Positions 35,363 to 44,700 of a DNA stretch of 64,000 bases are shown piece by piece (the stretch's first letter is position 1; every line of letters begins with the position of its first letter). A program made the position numbers and the translations under genes. The DNA is from Dactylosporangium siamense (GTDB lineage Bacteria; Actinomycetota; Actinomycetes; Mycobacteriales; Micromonosporaceae). Where the stretch lies: the NCBI RefSeq assembly GCF_016862795.1, contig NZ_BONQ01000184.1:1-64000 (forward strand), in the 5' to 3' direction. The notes under the pieces are model-generated. The model was given only the letters and a program-made list of their open reading frames with translations. It made no database searches and was not told the DNA's origin.

Positions 35363-38002
35363 ATGGCGCGCGGACAACTGCGGGTCTACCTCGGCGCCGC
35401 GCCCGGCGTCGGCAAGACCTACAAGATGCTCGAAGAAGGTCGCCGCCGCCAGCAGCGCGGCACCGACGTCGTCGTCGGGTTCGTCGAGACGCACGGCCGG
35501 CCGTTCACCGAGGCGATGCTCTCCGGCCTGGAGATCGTCGCGCGCAAGCCGATGACCTACCGGGGCGCGGAGTTCACCGAGATGGACCTCGACGCGGTCC
35601 TGGCCCGCCGTCCCGAGGTCGTCGTCGTCGACGAGCTCGCGCACACCAACGTCCCCGGCAGCCGCCATGCCAAACGGTTCCACGACATCGAGGAGCTCCT
35701 CGAAGCCGGCGTCACGGTGCTCACCACCGTCAACATCCAGCACCTCGAGTCACTCAACGACGTGGTCGAGCAGATCACCGGCGTGCCGCAGCGCGAGACC
35801 GTCCCCGACGCCGTCGTCCGCCGCGCCGAACAGATCGAGCTCGTCGACATGACCCCCGAGGCGCTGCGCCGGCGCATGGCGCACGGCAACATCTACCGGG
35901 CCGAGAAGGTCAACGCCGCCCTGGGCAACTACTTCCGCGTCGGCAACCTCACCGCCCTGCGCGAGCTGGCGCTGCTGTGGCTCGCCGACAAGGTCGACGA
36001 CCAGCTCGACCGGTACCGGGCCCAGCACGGCATCGAGGCCACCTGGGAGACCCGCGAACGGGTCGTCGTCGCCCTCACCGGCGGCCCCGAGGGCGACACC
36101 CTGATCCGGCGGGCCGCCCGGGTCGCCGCCCGCACCAAGGCCGCCGACCTCCTCGCGGTGCATGTCATCCGCGGCGACGGGCTCGCCGGCGCCGATCCGG
36201 CGAACCTCTCCCGGCAACGGGTCCTGGTGGAGACCCTCGGCGGCACCTACCACCAGGTCGTCGGCAACGACATCCCGGCCGCGCTGCTCGACTTCGCCCG
36301 CGGCGTCAACGCCACCCAGCTCGTCCTCGGCGCCAGCCGCCGCAACCGGCTCGCGCAGCTCCTGTCCCCCGGCGTCGGGGTGACCGCCACCGCCGAGTCC
36401 GGCTCCATCGACGTCCACCTGGTCACCCATGAGCAGGTCAGGCGCGGCCGGCTCCGCATCGCGACCGGCGGCGGGCTCACCCTGGGCCGGCGGCTGGCGG
36501 GGGTCGCGCTCGCCGTGCTCGGGCTGCCGCTGCTGACGGTCGGGCTCAACGCGGTGCAGGCGGACATCTCGCTGCCCAGCGACATCCTTGCCTTCCTGAT
36601 CCTGACCGTCGCCGTCGCCCTCGTCGGCGGGCTGTGGCCGGCGCTGCTCGGCGCCGTCGGCAGTTTCCTGCTGCTCAACTACTACTTCACGCCGCCGCTG
36701 CACCGGTTCACCGTCGCCGAACGGGAGAACCTGTTCGCGCTCCTGGCGTTCGTCCTGGTCGCCGTCGCCGTGTCCACGGTCGTCGACCTCGCGGCCAGAC
36801 GGACCCGGGAGGCGGCGAGGGCCAGCGCCGAGGCACAGACCCTGTCCACGCTCGCCGGCAGCGTCCTGCACGGCGACCGGCCGCTGCCCGCCCTGCTCGA
36901 ACGGGTCCGCGAGTCGTTCGGCCTGACCAGCGTCACCCTGCTGCAACGCCGCACCGACGACTCCGAGCCGCGCGCAGAAGCCGACACCTGGCAGATCGCC
37001 GCGACCGTCGGCGGCCAGCCGTGCACGTCCCCCGCCGACGGACAGACCGAGGTCCCGATCGACGACGACCTGTCCCTCGTCCTGCGCGGCCCGACCCTCG
37101 CCGCGGCGGACCGCCGCCTCATCGAGGCGTTCGCCGCGCACGCCGCCATCGCGCTGCGCCAGCAACGGCTGTCGGAGCAGGCCGCCGCGGCCGGGTCCCT
37201 CGCCGAGGTCGACAAGCTGCGCACCGCGCTGCTGTCCGCGGTCAGCCACGACCTGCGCACCCCACTCGCCTCCGCCAAGGCCGCCGTCGGCAGCCTCCGC
37301 AGCCCCGACGTCGACTTCTCCGCCGACGACCAGGCGGAGTTGCTGGCCACCGCCGAGGAGTCCCTGGACAAGCTCAACCGTCTGGTCGAGAACCTCCTCG
37401 ACATGAGCCGCCTGCAGGCCGGGGCGCTCGGCATGAACCCACAGCCGATCAGCGTGGGTGAGGCGGTGCCCCGCAGCATCGACGACCTCGGCGACACCGC
37501 CGCCGGCGTGCGCGTGAGCATCCCGGACGAACTGCCCGAGGTGTACGCCGACCCGACCCTGCTGGAACGCATCCTCGTCAACATCCTCGCCAACGCCCTG
37601 CGGTACAGCCCCGCCGAGCAGCCGCCGCTGATCAGCGTCAGCGAACACGCCGGCCTCGTCGAGGTCCGCGTCGTCGATCACGGCCCCGGTGTGCCCGCCG
37701 CCGACCGGGACCGGATCTTCCAGCCGTTCCAGCGTCTCGGCGACCGCGACAACACCACCGGCGTCGGCCTCGGCCTCGCCCTGTCCCGCGGACTCGCCGA
37801 GGCCATGGGTGGGCGGCTCGAACCGGAGAACACTCCCGGCGGCGGCCTCACCATGACCCTCATCCTGCGCACCGTGGAACTCGACGAGCACCGGCGCCCG
37901 CCGTCCCCCGACGAGAACGCCGATCCGGTGCTGCTCAAACGGCTCGACGAGTTCCACACGGACCACAGCACGGACCACAGCACGGCGGAGGGGACGGCAT
38001 GA
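35363..38002 (+). CDS. kdpD: Osmosensitive potassium sensor histidine kinase
   Basis: 879 residues, full-length KdpD. N-terminal KdpD domain with Walker A (GAAPGVGKTYKML) and VVVVDELAHTNVPGSRHAKR; USP-like domain (about 235-365); four clustered membrane helices (DUF4118, about 375-480); GAF-like region; phospho-His629 in SAVSHDLRTPLASAKA; HATPase with GVGLGLALSRGLAEAMGG. Senses K+ limitation and osmotic stress and phosphorylates KdpE. The C-terminus carries a short DHSTDHST repeat, next to an 89-bp-spaced duplication before kdpE. Confidence 0.97.
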   Translation: MARGQLRVYLGAAPGVGKTYKMLEEGRRRQQRGTDVVVGFVETHGRPFTEAMLSGLEIVARKPMTYRGAEFTEMDLDAVLARRPEVVVVDELAHTNVPGSRHAKRFHDIEELLEAGVTVLTTVNIQHLESLNDVVEQITGVPQRETVPDAVVRRAEQIELVDMTPEALRRRMAHGNIYRAEKVNAALGNYFRVGNLTALRELALLWLADKVDDQLDRYRAQHGIEATWETRERVVVALTGGPEGDTLIRRAARVAARTKAADLLAVHVIRGDGLAGADPANLSRQRVLVETLGGTYHQVVGNDIPAALLDFARGVNATQLVLGASRRNRLAQLLSPGVGVTATAESGSIDVHLVTHEQVRRGRLRIATGGGLTLGRRLAGVALAVLGLPLLTVGLNAVQADISLPSDILAFLILTVAVALVGGLWPALLGAVGSFLLLNYYFTPPLHRFTVAERENLFALLAFVLVAVAVSTVVDLAARRTREAARASAEAQTLSTLAGSVLHGDRPLPALLERVRESFGLTSVTLLQRRTDDSEPRAEADTWQIAATVGGQPCTSPADGQTEVPIDDDLSLVLRGPTLAAADRRLIEAFAAHAAIALRQQRLSEQAAAAGSLAEVDKLRTALLSAVSHDLRTPLASAKAAVGSLRSPDVDFSADDQAELLATAEESLDKLNRLVENLLDMSRLQAGALGMNPQPISVGEAVPRSIDDLGDTAAGVRVSIPDELPEVYADPTLLERILVNILANALRYSPAEQPPLISVSEHAGLVEVRVVDHGPGVPAADRDRIFQPFQRLGDRDNTTGVGLGLALSRGLAEAMGGRLEPENTPGGGLTMTLILRTVELDEHRRPPSPDENADPVLLKRLDEFHTDHSTDHSTAEGTA

Positions 38003-38093
38003 CCGGCCAGCGGAGCGCCTCGGGCCGGTCATCAGGGGTGCAGCAGTGTCAGTCAGGCCGGCACCGGAGCGCAGCGGAGGGGACGGCATGACC
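37985..38093 (+). repeat. 20-bp direct repeat flanking the kdpD-kdpE junction
   Basis: GCGGAGGGGACGGCATGACC occurs at 37985-38004 (containing the kdpD stop and a vestigial ATGA start) and again at 38074-38093 (containing the real kdpE start). The 89-bp offset suggests a segmental insertion that pulled an originally overlapping kdpE start away from kdpD. Confidence 0.7.
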
Positions 38094-38765
38094 CGCGTCC
38101 TCATCGTCGACGACGAACCGCAGATCCTGCGCGCCCTGCGGATCAACCTGCAGGCCCGCCACTACGACGTCGTCTCCGCCGCCGACGGCACGCAGGCCAT
38201 CGCCGCCGTCGAGACCGAACATCCCGACGTCGTCGTGCTCGACCTCGGCCTGCCCGACATCGACGGCGTCCAGGTCATCCGGGCGCTGCGCGCCTGGACC
38301 CCCGTTCCCGTCATCGTGCTGTCCGGGCGCCGCAGCAGCACCGACAAGATCGACGCCCTGGACGCCGGCGCCGACGACTACGTCACCAAACCGTTCAACG
38401 TCGACGAGCTGCTCGCCCGGCTGCGGGCGGTCAGCCGCCGGCACGGCGGCACCGGCGAACCGGTCCAGGTCCGCATCGGCCGGTACACCGTCGATCTGGC
38501 GACCCATGACGCCCGGAGCGACGACGCCGGGCGCCAGCACCTGACCCGCACCGAATGGCGGTTGCTGGAGCTGCTGGTGCACAACCCGGGCCGGCTGATC
38601 AGCCAGCGGGAGCTGCTGCGGCACGTCTGGGGCCCCACGTACGTCAACGAGGCGCACTACCTGCGCCAGTTCGTCGCCCAGCTGCGGCGCAAGCTCGAGG
38701 ACGACCCGGGCAGGCCGCGGCACCTGCTCACCGAGCCGGGCATGGGGTACCGGTTCCAGCCGTGA
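38088..38765 (+). CDS. kdpE: KdpE response regulator
   Basis: 225 residues from ATG 38088. Receiver domain (RVLIVDDEPQILRAL; phospho-Asp in VVVLDLGLPDID; Lys in YVTKPFN) and OmpR-type winged helix (LTRTEWRLLELLVHNPG, ending TEPGMGYRFQP). Expected to activate kdp through the 11-bp-spaced repeats at 30252. Upstream in-frame codons (SVRPAPERSGG) belong to the duplicated spacer and are not considered part of the protein. Confidence 0.95.
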   Translation: MTRVLIVDDEPQILRALRINLQARHYDVVSAADGTQAIAAVETEHPDVVVLDLGLPDIDGVQVIRALRAWTPVPVIVLSGRRSSTDKIDALDAGADDYVTKPFNVDELLARLRAVSRRHGGTGEPVQVRIGRYTVDLATHDARSDDAGRQHLTRTEWRLLELLVHNPGRLISQRELLRHVWGPTYVNEAHYLRQFVAQLRRKLEDDPGRPRHLLTEPGMGYRFQP

Positions 38766-38810
38766 CCGGCCCACGCATATGGGTACCGTCAAGACGCGTA
38801 GGGATCGCGT

Positions 38811-39215
38811 ATGGAGGTCTTGGCCCGCCCGGCCCGCGGTGCCAGCGTGGACGGCATGACCAGGAACGATCCGTTGCAAGCGTTGGTGTTCGTCCGGCTC
38901 GCTGATCCGAGTCCGGTGCCGTTCGAGCGGTTCCTCAGCGACACCGACGGTGTCGTCGCCGCCTGGCACGTCATCGGCGACATCGACCTCGCGGTCCAGG
39001 TGCGCTGCCCCGACCTGATCGCGCTGGACCGGTTGCTCACCGCCATGCGGACCGACGGCGGCGCGGTCAGCACCACCACCCACCTCGTCGTCCGCCAGGC
39101 GGACCTGACCCCCGCACCGGACCTGCCCTGCCCGCCGCTGCCGTGGCACCCGTCGGCGACGAGTGTCACGTTCCGGGCACCGTACGCCCGCTCGCTGCGG
39201 AGGGCCGCCCGATGA
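38811..39215 (+). CDS. Stand-alone Lrp/AsnC ligand-binding (RAM) domain protein
   Basis: 134 residues (ATG 38856 is an alternative start). No HTH is present; the body, ALVFVRLADPSPVPFERFLS, VVAAWHVIGDIDLAVQVRC, TTTHLVVRQADL, matches the beta-alpha-beta-beta-alpha-beta RAM domain of AsnC proteins. Free RAM proteins can bind amino acids or modify Lrp partners. Its stop overlaps the following decarboxylase-like gene (ATGA), so it probably senses a substrate or product of that enzyme. Confidence 0.75.
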   Translation: MEVLARPARGASVDGMTRNDPLQALVFVRLADPSPVPFERFLSDTDGVVAAWHVIGDIDLAVQVRCPDLIALDRLLTAMRTDGGAVSTTTHLVVRQADLTPAPDLPCPPLPWHPSATSVTFRAPYARSLRRAAR

Positions 39216-40543
39216 CCCTCGCCGACAACATCCCTTCGCTGCGCGCATCCTTACCGCCGTCGCTCAACTGCGACGTCTGGCCGGCGGACGCACGCTGGGC
39301 CGCCCACGGCGACCTGGTCGTCGGCGGCGTCGGCCTGACCGAGCTCGCCGCCTCCCACGGCGCACCGACGTACGTCATCGACGAGGCCGACGTGCGGCTG
39401 CGCTGCCGGCAGTACCTCGCCGCGTTCGGCGCCGGCCGGGTCAGCTACACCGCGAAGGCACTCGTGAGCGTCGGCCTTGCCCGCTGGATCGCTGAGGAGG
39501 GGCTGGGCCTGTACGTCGGGTCCGCCGGTGAGCTGCGGGTCGCGCAGGCGGCCGGCTTCCCCATGGACCGCGTGACGCTCTACGGCAGCGCGAAGACACC
39601 GGAGGACCTCGACGCCGCGTACGCCGCCGGCGTCGGCACGATCGTCGTGGAGTCCCTGTCCGAGGTCACCCGGCTCGCCGCGACAGCCCCGCACGGGCAG
39701 CGGGTGCTGCTGCGGGTGCTCGCCGGACCCGAACCGGCCGGCGCGTCCGACCACCGGTTCGGACCCCGGATCGGCACCGGCGAGGCCGAGACGGCGGTCG
39801 CCCGCATCGCCGGCCAGCCGGGGCTGCGGCTCGTCGGGTTCGACTGCTCCGTCGGCCACCAGGTCAGCCGGTTCAGCGTCTACGAACGGGAGGTGCGCCG
39901 CATCGTCGAGTTCTGCGCCGCCGTGCACGCCCGCCACGGCGTGGACGTGTCGCAGCTCAACCTCGGCGGCGGCCACGCGGTCGCCTACTCCGGCGCGGAC
40001 CTCGGCTTCGCCCTCGACGCCTTCGCCGGTCGCATCCGCGCGGTCCTGCACCTGGAGCTCGACCGGCACCGGCTCCCCGAACCCGCGTTGACCGTGTCAC
40101 CCGGCCGGGCGGTCGTGTCCCGGGCCGGGCTCACGCTGTATCGCATCATGTCCGTCATCCGCGGCCAGGACGGCCGCCGCGTCGTCGCCGTCGACGGCGG
40201 CATGACCGACTGCCCCACCGCCGCCCTGTGTGGTGGTGCCCACACCGCCGCCCTCATCGGCCGCGCCAGCCGCGCCGGCCTGGAACCGGCCACGGTCGTC
40301 GGGCGCCACAACGACGTCGACGACGTGGTCGTGCCCACCCTGCAGCTGCCCGCCGACGTGCACCCCGGCGACCTCCTCGCCGTCGCCGGCACCGGCGCCT
40401 ACCACCACTCCCGCGCCTCCAACTACCACCTGGTCGGCCGGCCGGCCCTGCTCAGCGTCGCCGGCGGGCAGGTCCGCACGCTGGTCCGCCGCGAGTCGCT
40501 CACCGACCTGCTGTCCCGCGACGCCGACCACAGCGGCCACTGA
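39212..40543 (+). CDS. Diaminopimelate decarboxylase-like PLP enzyme
   Basis: 443 residues, fold-type III PLP decarboxylase. HGAPTYVIDEADVRLR start of the barrel; the PLP-Lys segment reads VSYTAKALVS (YAxKA in LysA); substrate and phosphate motifs LNLGGGHAV, ALTVSPGRAVVSRAG; C-terminal TDCPTAALCG, GAYHHSRASNYHLVGRP. It looks LysA-derived, but several motifs differ (Cys in FDCSVGHQ, GGGHAV for GGGxGI), so another amino-acid substrate is possible. Coupled to the RAM protein. Confidence 0.85.
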   Translation: MTLADNIPSLRASLPPSLNCDVWPADARWAAHGDLVVGGVGLTELAASHGAPTYVIDEADVRLRCRQYLAAFGAGRVSYTAKALVSVGLARWIAEEGLGLYVGSAGELRVAQAAGFPMDRVTLYGSAKTPEDLDAAYAAGVGTIVVESLSEVTRLAATAPHGQRVLLRVLAGPEPAGASDHRFGPRIGTGEAETAVARIAGQPGLRLVGFDCSVGHQVSRFSVYEREVRRIVEFCAAVHARHGVDVSQLNLGGGHAVAYSGADLGFALDAFAGRIRAVLHLELDRHRLPEPALTVSPGRAVVSRAGLTLYRIMSVIRGQDGRRVVAVDGGMTDCPTAALCGGAHTAALIGRASRAGLEPATVVGRHNDVDDVVVPTLQLPADVHPGDLLAVAGTGAYHHSRASNYHLVGRPALLSVAGGQVRTLVRRESLTDLLSRDADHSGH

Positions 40544-40634
40544 CATGCCGTCGCTCCGGATCCACGTCGGCCCCTGGACAACCATCGCGATGCGGCCGGC
40601 GGCCACCCGCCGGCCGCGCCCGGCGGGCTGAGCC

Positions 40635-41186
40635 GTGCAGCTGGTGGTGGCCGGCGGCACGCTCGCCCTGCTGCTGGCCGTCTGGGTCGGCGCGCGGCTC
40701 TGCCGGATCTACGCCCCGCGACTGCCGGGTGTGCGCCTGGACGCGGCGGCGGCGTGCCTCGTCGACGAGGCGGCCGACGGCGGCGGCCTGCGGCTCTTCG
40801 CATGCGTGCCCACCCCCGAGGGTGGGCCCCCGAGTGCGGTCCCGCCGCCCGAGCTCGGAGCCGCGCTGGTGCTCGAGGTCGCCGCCCCCGGCGACGCCAG
40901 GCACATCGCCACGTTGACCGTCGCGGCGCAGCGCCGCGACGGGCGGACGGTGCTGCGCACCGAGTCCTGGGACGTCGCCGACGCCATCGCCGCGGTGCTG
41001 CTGCACCTGCGCGACCGGACCGGGCTGACGCCCTCCGTGCACTTCTGCTGGCCGGACCGGCACCCGCTGGCGCAGTGGCTGCAGTTCCTGCTGCTCGGGA
41101 CCGGCCAGACCGTCCTGCTCACCCGGCACCTGCTCCAGGAGGCCGAACCGGATCCGGACCGGCGGCCCATCGTGTTCGTCAGCTGA
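40635..41186 (+). CDS. Membrane-anchored stand-alone copy of the APC transporter C-terminal domain
   Basis: 183 residues. One N-terminal membrane helix (LVVAGGTLALLLAVWVGARL), then a cytosolic domain homologous to the last 170 residues of the transporter at 46002-47948: shared [57 protein letters not shown]-like LQFLLLGTGQTVLLT and the terminal [22 protein letters not shown]. Probably a regulatory or ligand-binding module acting in trans. It ends 3 bp from the convergent kinase gene. Confidence 0.75.
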   Translation: MQLVVAGGTLALLLAVWVGARLCRIYAPRLPGVRLDAAAACLVDEAADGGGLRLFACVPTPEGGPPSAVPPPELGAALVLEVAAPGDARHIATLTVAAQRRDGRTVLRTESWDVADAIAAVLLHLRDRTGLTPSVHFCWPDRHPLAQWLQFLLLGTGQTVLLTRHLLQEAEPDPDRRPIVFVS

Positions 41187-41189
41187 GCG

Positions 41190-42572
41190 CTACTCCTCGG
41201 CCCGGATCGCGGCCGGGACGGCGACGGTCATGGTGAGGCCACCTCCCGGCGTGTCGGACGGCATCAGCGTGCCGCCCATCGCCTCGGTGAACCCGCGGGC
41301 GATCGCCAGTCCCAGCCCGAGGCCGCCGCCCCGGTCGTGCAGGCGCTGGAACGGCTCGAACATCCGCTCCCGGTCCTGCGCCGGCAGCCCGGGCCCGTGA
41401 TCCACGACGTGCAGCCGCAGCCACCCGCCCGACGCCTCGCCGCTGACGCGGATCCGGCCGTCGGGCGGGCCGGCCGCAACCGCGTTGAGCAGCAGGTTCG
41501 CCAGCACCCGCTCCAGCAGCCCGGGGTCGGCGAGTCCGAGCGGCAGGTCGTCGGGCACGTCGAAGTCGACCCGTCCCCGGTCGGGCAGGTGGATCAGCGC
41601 CTCGGCGGCGACCGCGTCCAGCGCGACGGGTTCGACCACGGCGGAAAGGACCCCGGCCTGGAGGCGGCTGAGGGAGAGCAGGTTCTCCAGCACGGAGACG
41701 AGCCGGTCGGTGGACTCCTCGACGGTTGCCAGCAGCTCGGCCTGATCCTGCGGCGCCCAGTCGACGTCGGGCTGGCGCAGGCTCGACACCGCGGCCTTGA
41801 TCCCCGCGAGGGGGGTGCGCAGGTCGTGACCGACGGCGTTGAGCAACGCGGCGCGGAGCCGGTCGATCTCGGCCAGCTCGCGGGCACGGGCCGCCTCGTC
41901 GGCGAGCCGCTGGTTCTCGGAGAGGCGGAACGCGGCGGCGGCGAGGCGGGTCAGGGTCTGGCGGTCCTCGGCCGAGACGTGCCGCCCCCACACGGTGAGC
42001 CGGAACCCGGGCCCGGCGGGCACGTGCAGCACCGGCCCGCCGGACGGCGGATCGCCCGCCAGGTCGACGGTCTCGTCGCCGCGCAGGAGGGCGACGGCCC
42101 GCATCCGGTACGCGAGCCGCACCTGCTCCAGCAGCTGCGGCAGCGACCCCGCGGCGGCGGGCGCCGCACTGATCTGGGCGAGCAGCCGCGCCTCCACCGC
42201 GCGCCGGGTGGCGGCGGCCCGCTGCCGTGCGGCGATGTCCACGGCGACCGCGACGGTCGCGGCGACCAGCACGTACACGACCAGCACGATCGCGTTGCCG
42301 GGACTGTCGACGCTCAGCGTGCGGTACGGCGCGACGAAGAAGAAGTTGACCAGCAGATCGGCGCCGACCGCGCCGAGCAGCGCGGGCCACACCCCGCCGG
42401 CGGCCGCGGCGGCGACGACCGGCACGAGGTACAGCAACGACACGCTGGCCAGCGACACGTCACCGCGCAGCGGGACCAGCGTCGCTGTGACAACTGCCAG
42501 GCCCAGCACGGCGACCGCCACCCCGAGCCGGCTTCCACGCGGCGCCGGCCCGCCGGTCTCGTCACCATCCAC
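41190..42572 (-). CDS. KdpD-like sensor histidine kinase lacking the N-terminal KdpD domain
   Basis: 460 residues from GTG 42572 (GGAGGA upstream; GTG 42614 also in frame). Four membrane helices (DUF4118), GAF-like region, phospho-His in NAVGHDLRTPLAGIKAAVSS, HATPase with LLLNAVAAGPP and GGGLGLGLAIARGFTEAMGG. Closely resembles the C-terminal two thirds of KdpD but has neither the P-loop KdpD domain nor the USP domain, and no response regulator is adjacent. It may signal to KdpE. Divergent from kup. Confidence 0.9.
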   Translation of the reverse strand: MDGDETGGPAPRGSRLGVAVAVLGLAVVTATLVPLRGDVSLASVSLLYLVPVVAAAAAGGVWPALLGAVGADLLVNFFFVAPYRTLSVDSPGNAIVLVVYVLVAATVAVAVDIAARQRAAATRRAVEARLLAQISAAPAAAGSLPQLLEQVRLAYRMRAVALLRGDETVDLAGDPPSGGPVLHVPAGPGFRLTVWGRHVSAEDRQTLTRLAAAAFRLSENQRLADEAARARELAEIDRLRAALLNAVGHDLRTPLAGIKAAVSSLRQPDVDWAPQDQAELLATVEESTDRLVSVLENLLSLSRLQAGVLSAVVEPVALDAVAAEALIHLPDRGRVDFDVPDDLPLGLADPGLLERVLANLLLNAVAAGPPDGRIRVSGEASGGWLRLHVVDHGPGLPAQDRERMFEPFQRLHDRGGGLGLGLAIARGFTEAMGGTLMPSDTPGGGLTMTVAVPAAIRAEE

Positions 42573-42682
42573 GCCCGCATTGTCCTCCGCGCCGGGCGCC
42601 GATCGGCCGCGCACGGCGACCTGGACCTCCGATCCGTCGTGCCTCGCGGAGGTGCCCGGCCCGGTACTGTGCTGATTGGGAG

Positions 42683-44677
42683 ATGATCATTACCTTGCGG
42701 CGTGGGGGCAGCATCGTGACCGGTCGGCAGCACACGGAGGGTGAACCCGCCGCACCGCATGGCGACGGTGGCGGGGTCGGCGGACGCGAGGTGGTGCGCC
42801 TGGCGGTCGTCGTCGGCGCGCTCGGGGTGGTGTTCGGCGACATCGGCACCAGCCCGATCTACACGCTGCAAACCGTGTTCAGTCCCGCCGACCCGCATCC
42901 GGTGCCGCTCACCACCGACAACGTGTTCGGCGTCGTGTCCCTGATCTTCTGGTCGGTGACGATCATCGTGACCGTCACGTACGTGCTGCTGGCGATGCGC
43001 GCCGACAACGACGGCGAAGGCGGCATCATGGCGCTGATCACGCTGGTGCGCCGATGGAACGCGCCGCGCGGTCGCCGCGCGGCCGGCGCACTGGCCGCGT
43101 TGGGCATCTTCGGCGCCGCGTTGTTCTTCGGCGACAGCATGATCACCCCGGCGATCTCCGTGCTGTCCGCGGTCGAAGGCCTCAAGGTCGTCCAACCGTC
43201 CCTCGAGGACCTGATCGTGCCGATCACCGCGGCGATCATCGTGGCGCTCTTCGCGGTGCAGCGGCGCGGCACCGCCGCCGTCGGACGGGTCTTCGGACCG
43301 GTGATGATCGCCTGGTTCCTGGCCATCGCCGCGTGCGGGGTCGCCGGCATCGCCCGGTATCCGGCCATCCTCAAGGCGCTGTCGCCGACCTACGCCCTCG
43401 AGTTCCTGGCCGGCAACTTCGGCATCGCGTTCTTCGCCCTCGCCGCGATCGTCCTGGCCGTCACCGGCGCCGAGGCCCTGTACGCCGACATGGGCCACTT
43501 CGGGCGGCGCTCGATCACCCGCGCCTGGATGATCCTCGTCTTCCCCGCCTGCGTCCTGAGCTACCTCGGGCAGGGCGCGTTGGTCCTGGCCGATCCCACG
43601 ACCATCAGCAGCCCCTTCTTCCTGCTCGCACCGCACTGGGCCCGCTGGCCGATCGTGCTGCTGGCCACCGCCGCCACCGTCATCGCCTCCCAGGCCGTGA
43701 TCACCGGCGCGTTCTCGGTCGCGGCGCAGGCCGCCCGGCTCGGCTACCTGCCGCGGCTGCGCATCACCCACACCTCGGCGTCCACCATCGGACAGATCTA
43801 CGTCCCGTGGATCAACTGGCTGCTCCTGGTCTCGGTCCTCACGCTCGTCTTCGCGTTCCGCACCTCAGCGGCGCTCGCGTTCGCGTTCGGCATGGCGGTC
43901 ATCTGCACGATCACCATCACCACCCTGCTGTTCTTCTACGTCGCCCGCCTCCGCTGGGGCGCACCCACGTGGCTGCTCGTCACCAGCGCGTCCGTGCTGC
44001 TGCTCATCGACGGGATGTTCGTCGCGGCCAACCTGACCAAACTCCTGCACGGCGCGTGGCTGCCCCTGCTCATCGGCCTGACCGCTTTCACGATCATGAC
44101 CACCTGGCAACGTGGCCGTGCGATCGTCACCGCCGAACGCCAGCGACACGAAGGCTCCCTGACCGAGTTCGTCGCCGAGCTCGCCGACGGGACCCTGCCG
44201 ACCAGCACCGTCCACGGCACCGCCGTGTTCCTCAACCGCGGCGCACAGACCGCTCCCCTGGCGCTGCGGGCCAACGTCGAACACAACCACATCCGCCACC
44301 AGCACGTCGTCATCCTGTCCGTCCAAACCGACCCCGTGCCCCGCGTCCCCGCCGCTGAGCGGACCACCGTCGATCACCTCGGCCACGCCGACGACGGCGT
44401 CATCCACCTCACCGTCCGCTACGGCTACACCGAGACCCCCGACATCCCGGCCGCCCTGCAGACCCTGGACCCGGACCAGACCGAGGGGCAGCTCGACCTC
44501 GACCAGGCCTCGTACTTCCTGTCCAAGATCGAGCTCCGCAGCGGACCGGACCCGACCATGGCCCGGTGGCGCAAACACCTCTTCATGGCCACCTCACACA
44601 TCACCGCCGACGCCGCCGAGCAGTTCGGCCTGCCCCGCGACCGCACGGTCATCATGGGCTCCCACATCGACGTGTAG
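42683..44677 (+). CDS. kup: KUP/HAK/KT-type potassium uptake transporter
   Basis: 664 residues, usual Kup length. Twelve membrane segments beginning VVVGALGVVFGDIGTSPIYT; GEGGIMALITLVRRW, GAALFFGDSMITPAISVLSAVEGL and VTGAEALYADMGHFG are signature motifs; a C-terminal cytosolic domain from about residue 480. Proton-coupled K+ uptake at the membrane. The start may be ATG 42683 or a later GTG near 42717. Completes, with kdp, two independent K+ import routes. Confidence 0.97.
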   Translation: MIITLRRGGSIVTGRQHTEGEPAAPHGDGGGVGGREVVRLAVVVGALGVVFGDIGTSPIYTLQTVFSPADPHPVPLTTDNVFGVVSLIFWSVTIIVTVTYVLLAMRADNDGEGGIMALITLVRRWNAPRGRRAAGALAALGIFGAALFFGDSMITPAISVLSAVEGLKVVQPSLEDLIVPITAAIIVALFAVQRRGTAAVGRVFGPVMIAWFLAIAACGVAGIARYPAILKALSPTYALEFLAGNFGIAFFALAAIVLAVTGAEALYADMGHFGRRSITRAWMILVFPACVLSYLGQGALVLADPTTISSPFFLLAPHWARWPIVLLATAATVIASQAVITGAFSVAAQAARLGYLPRLRITHTSASTIGQIYVPWINWLLLVSVLTLVFAFRTSAALAFAFGMAVICTITITTLLFFYVARLRWGAPTWLLVTSASVLLLIDGMFVAANLTKLLHGAWLPLLIGLTAFTIMTTWQRGRAIVTAERQRHEGSLTEFVAELADGTLPTSTVHGTAVFLNRGAQTAPLALRANVEHNHIRHQHVVILSVQTDPVPRVPAAERTTVDHLGHADDGVIHLTVRYGYTETPDIPAALQTLDPDQTEGQLDLDQASYFLSKIELRSGPDPTMARWRKHLFMATSHITADAAEQFGLPRDRTVIMGSHIDV

Positions 44678-44700
44678 TCCCGCGTCGGGTTCCCGGCGGA

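Noticed and set aside
38786-38816. Third copy of the KdpE-like box after kdpE (CCGTCAAGAC)
   Set aside because: Only one half repeat is present; the 11-bp upstream partner reads ATATGG, so it is not counted as a box.
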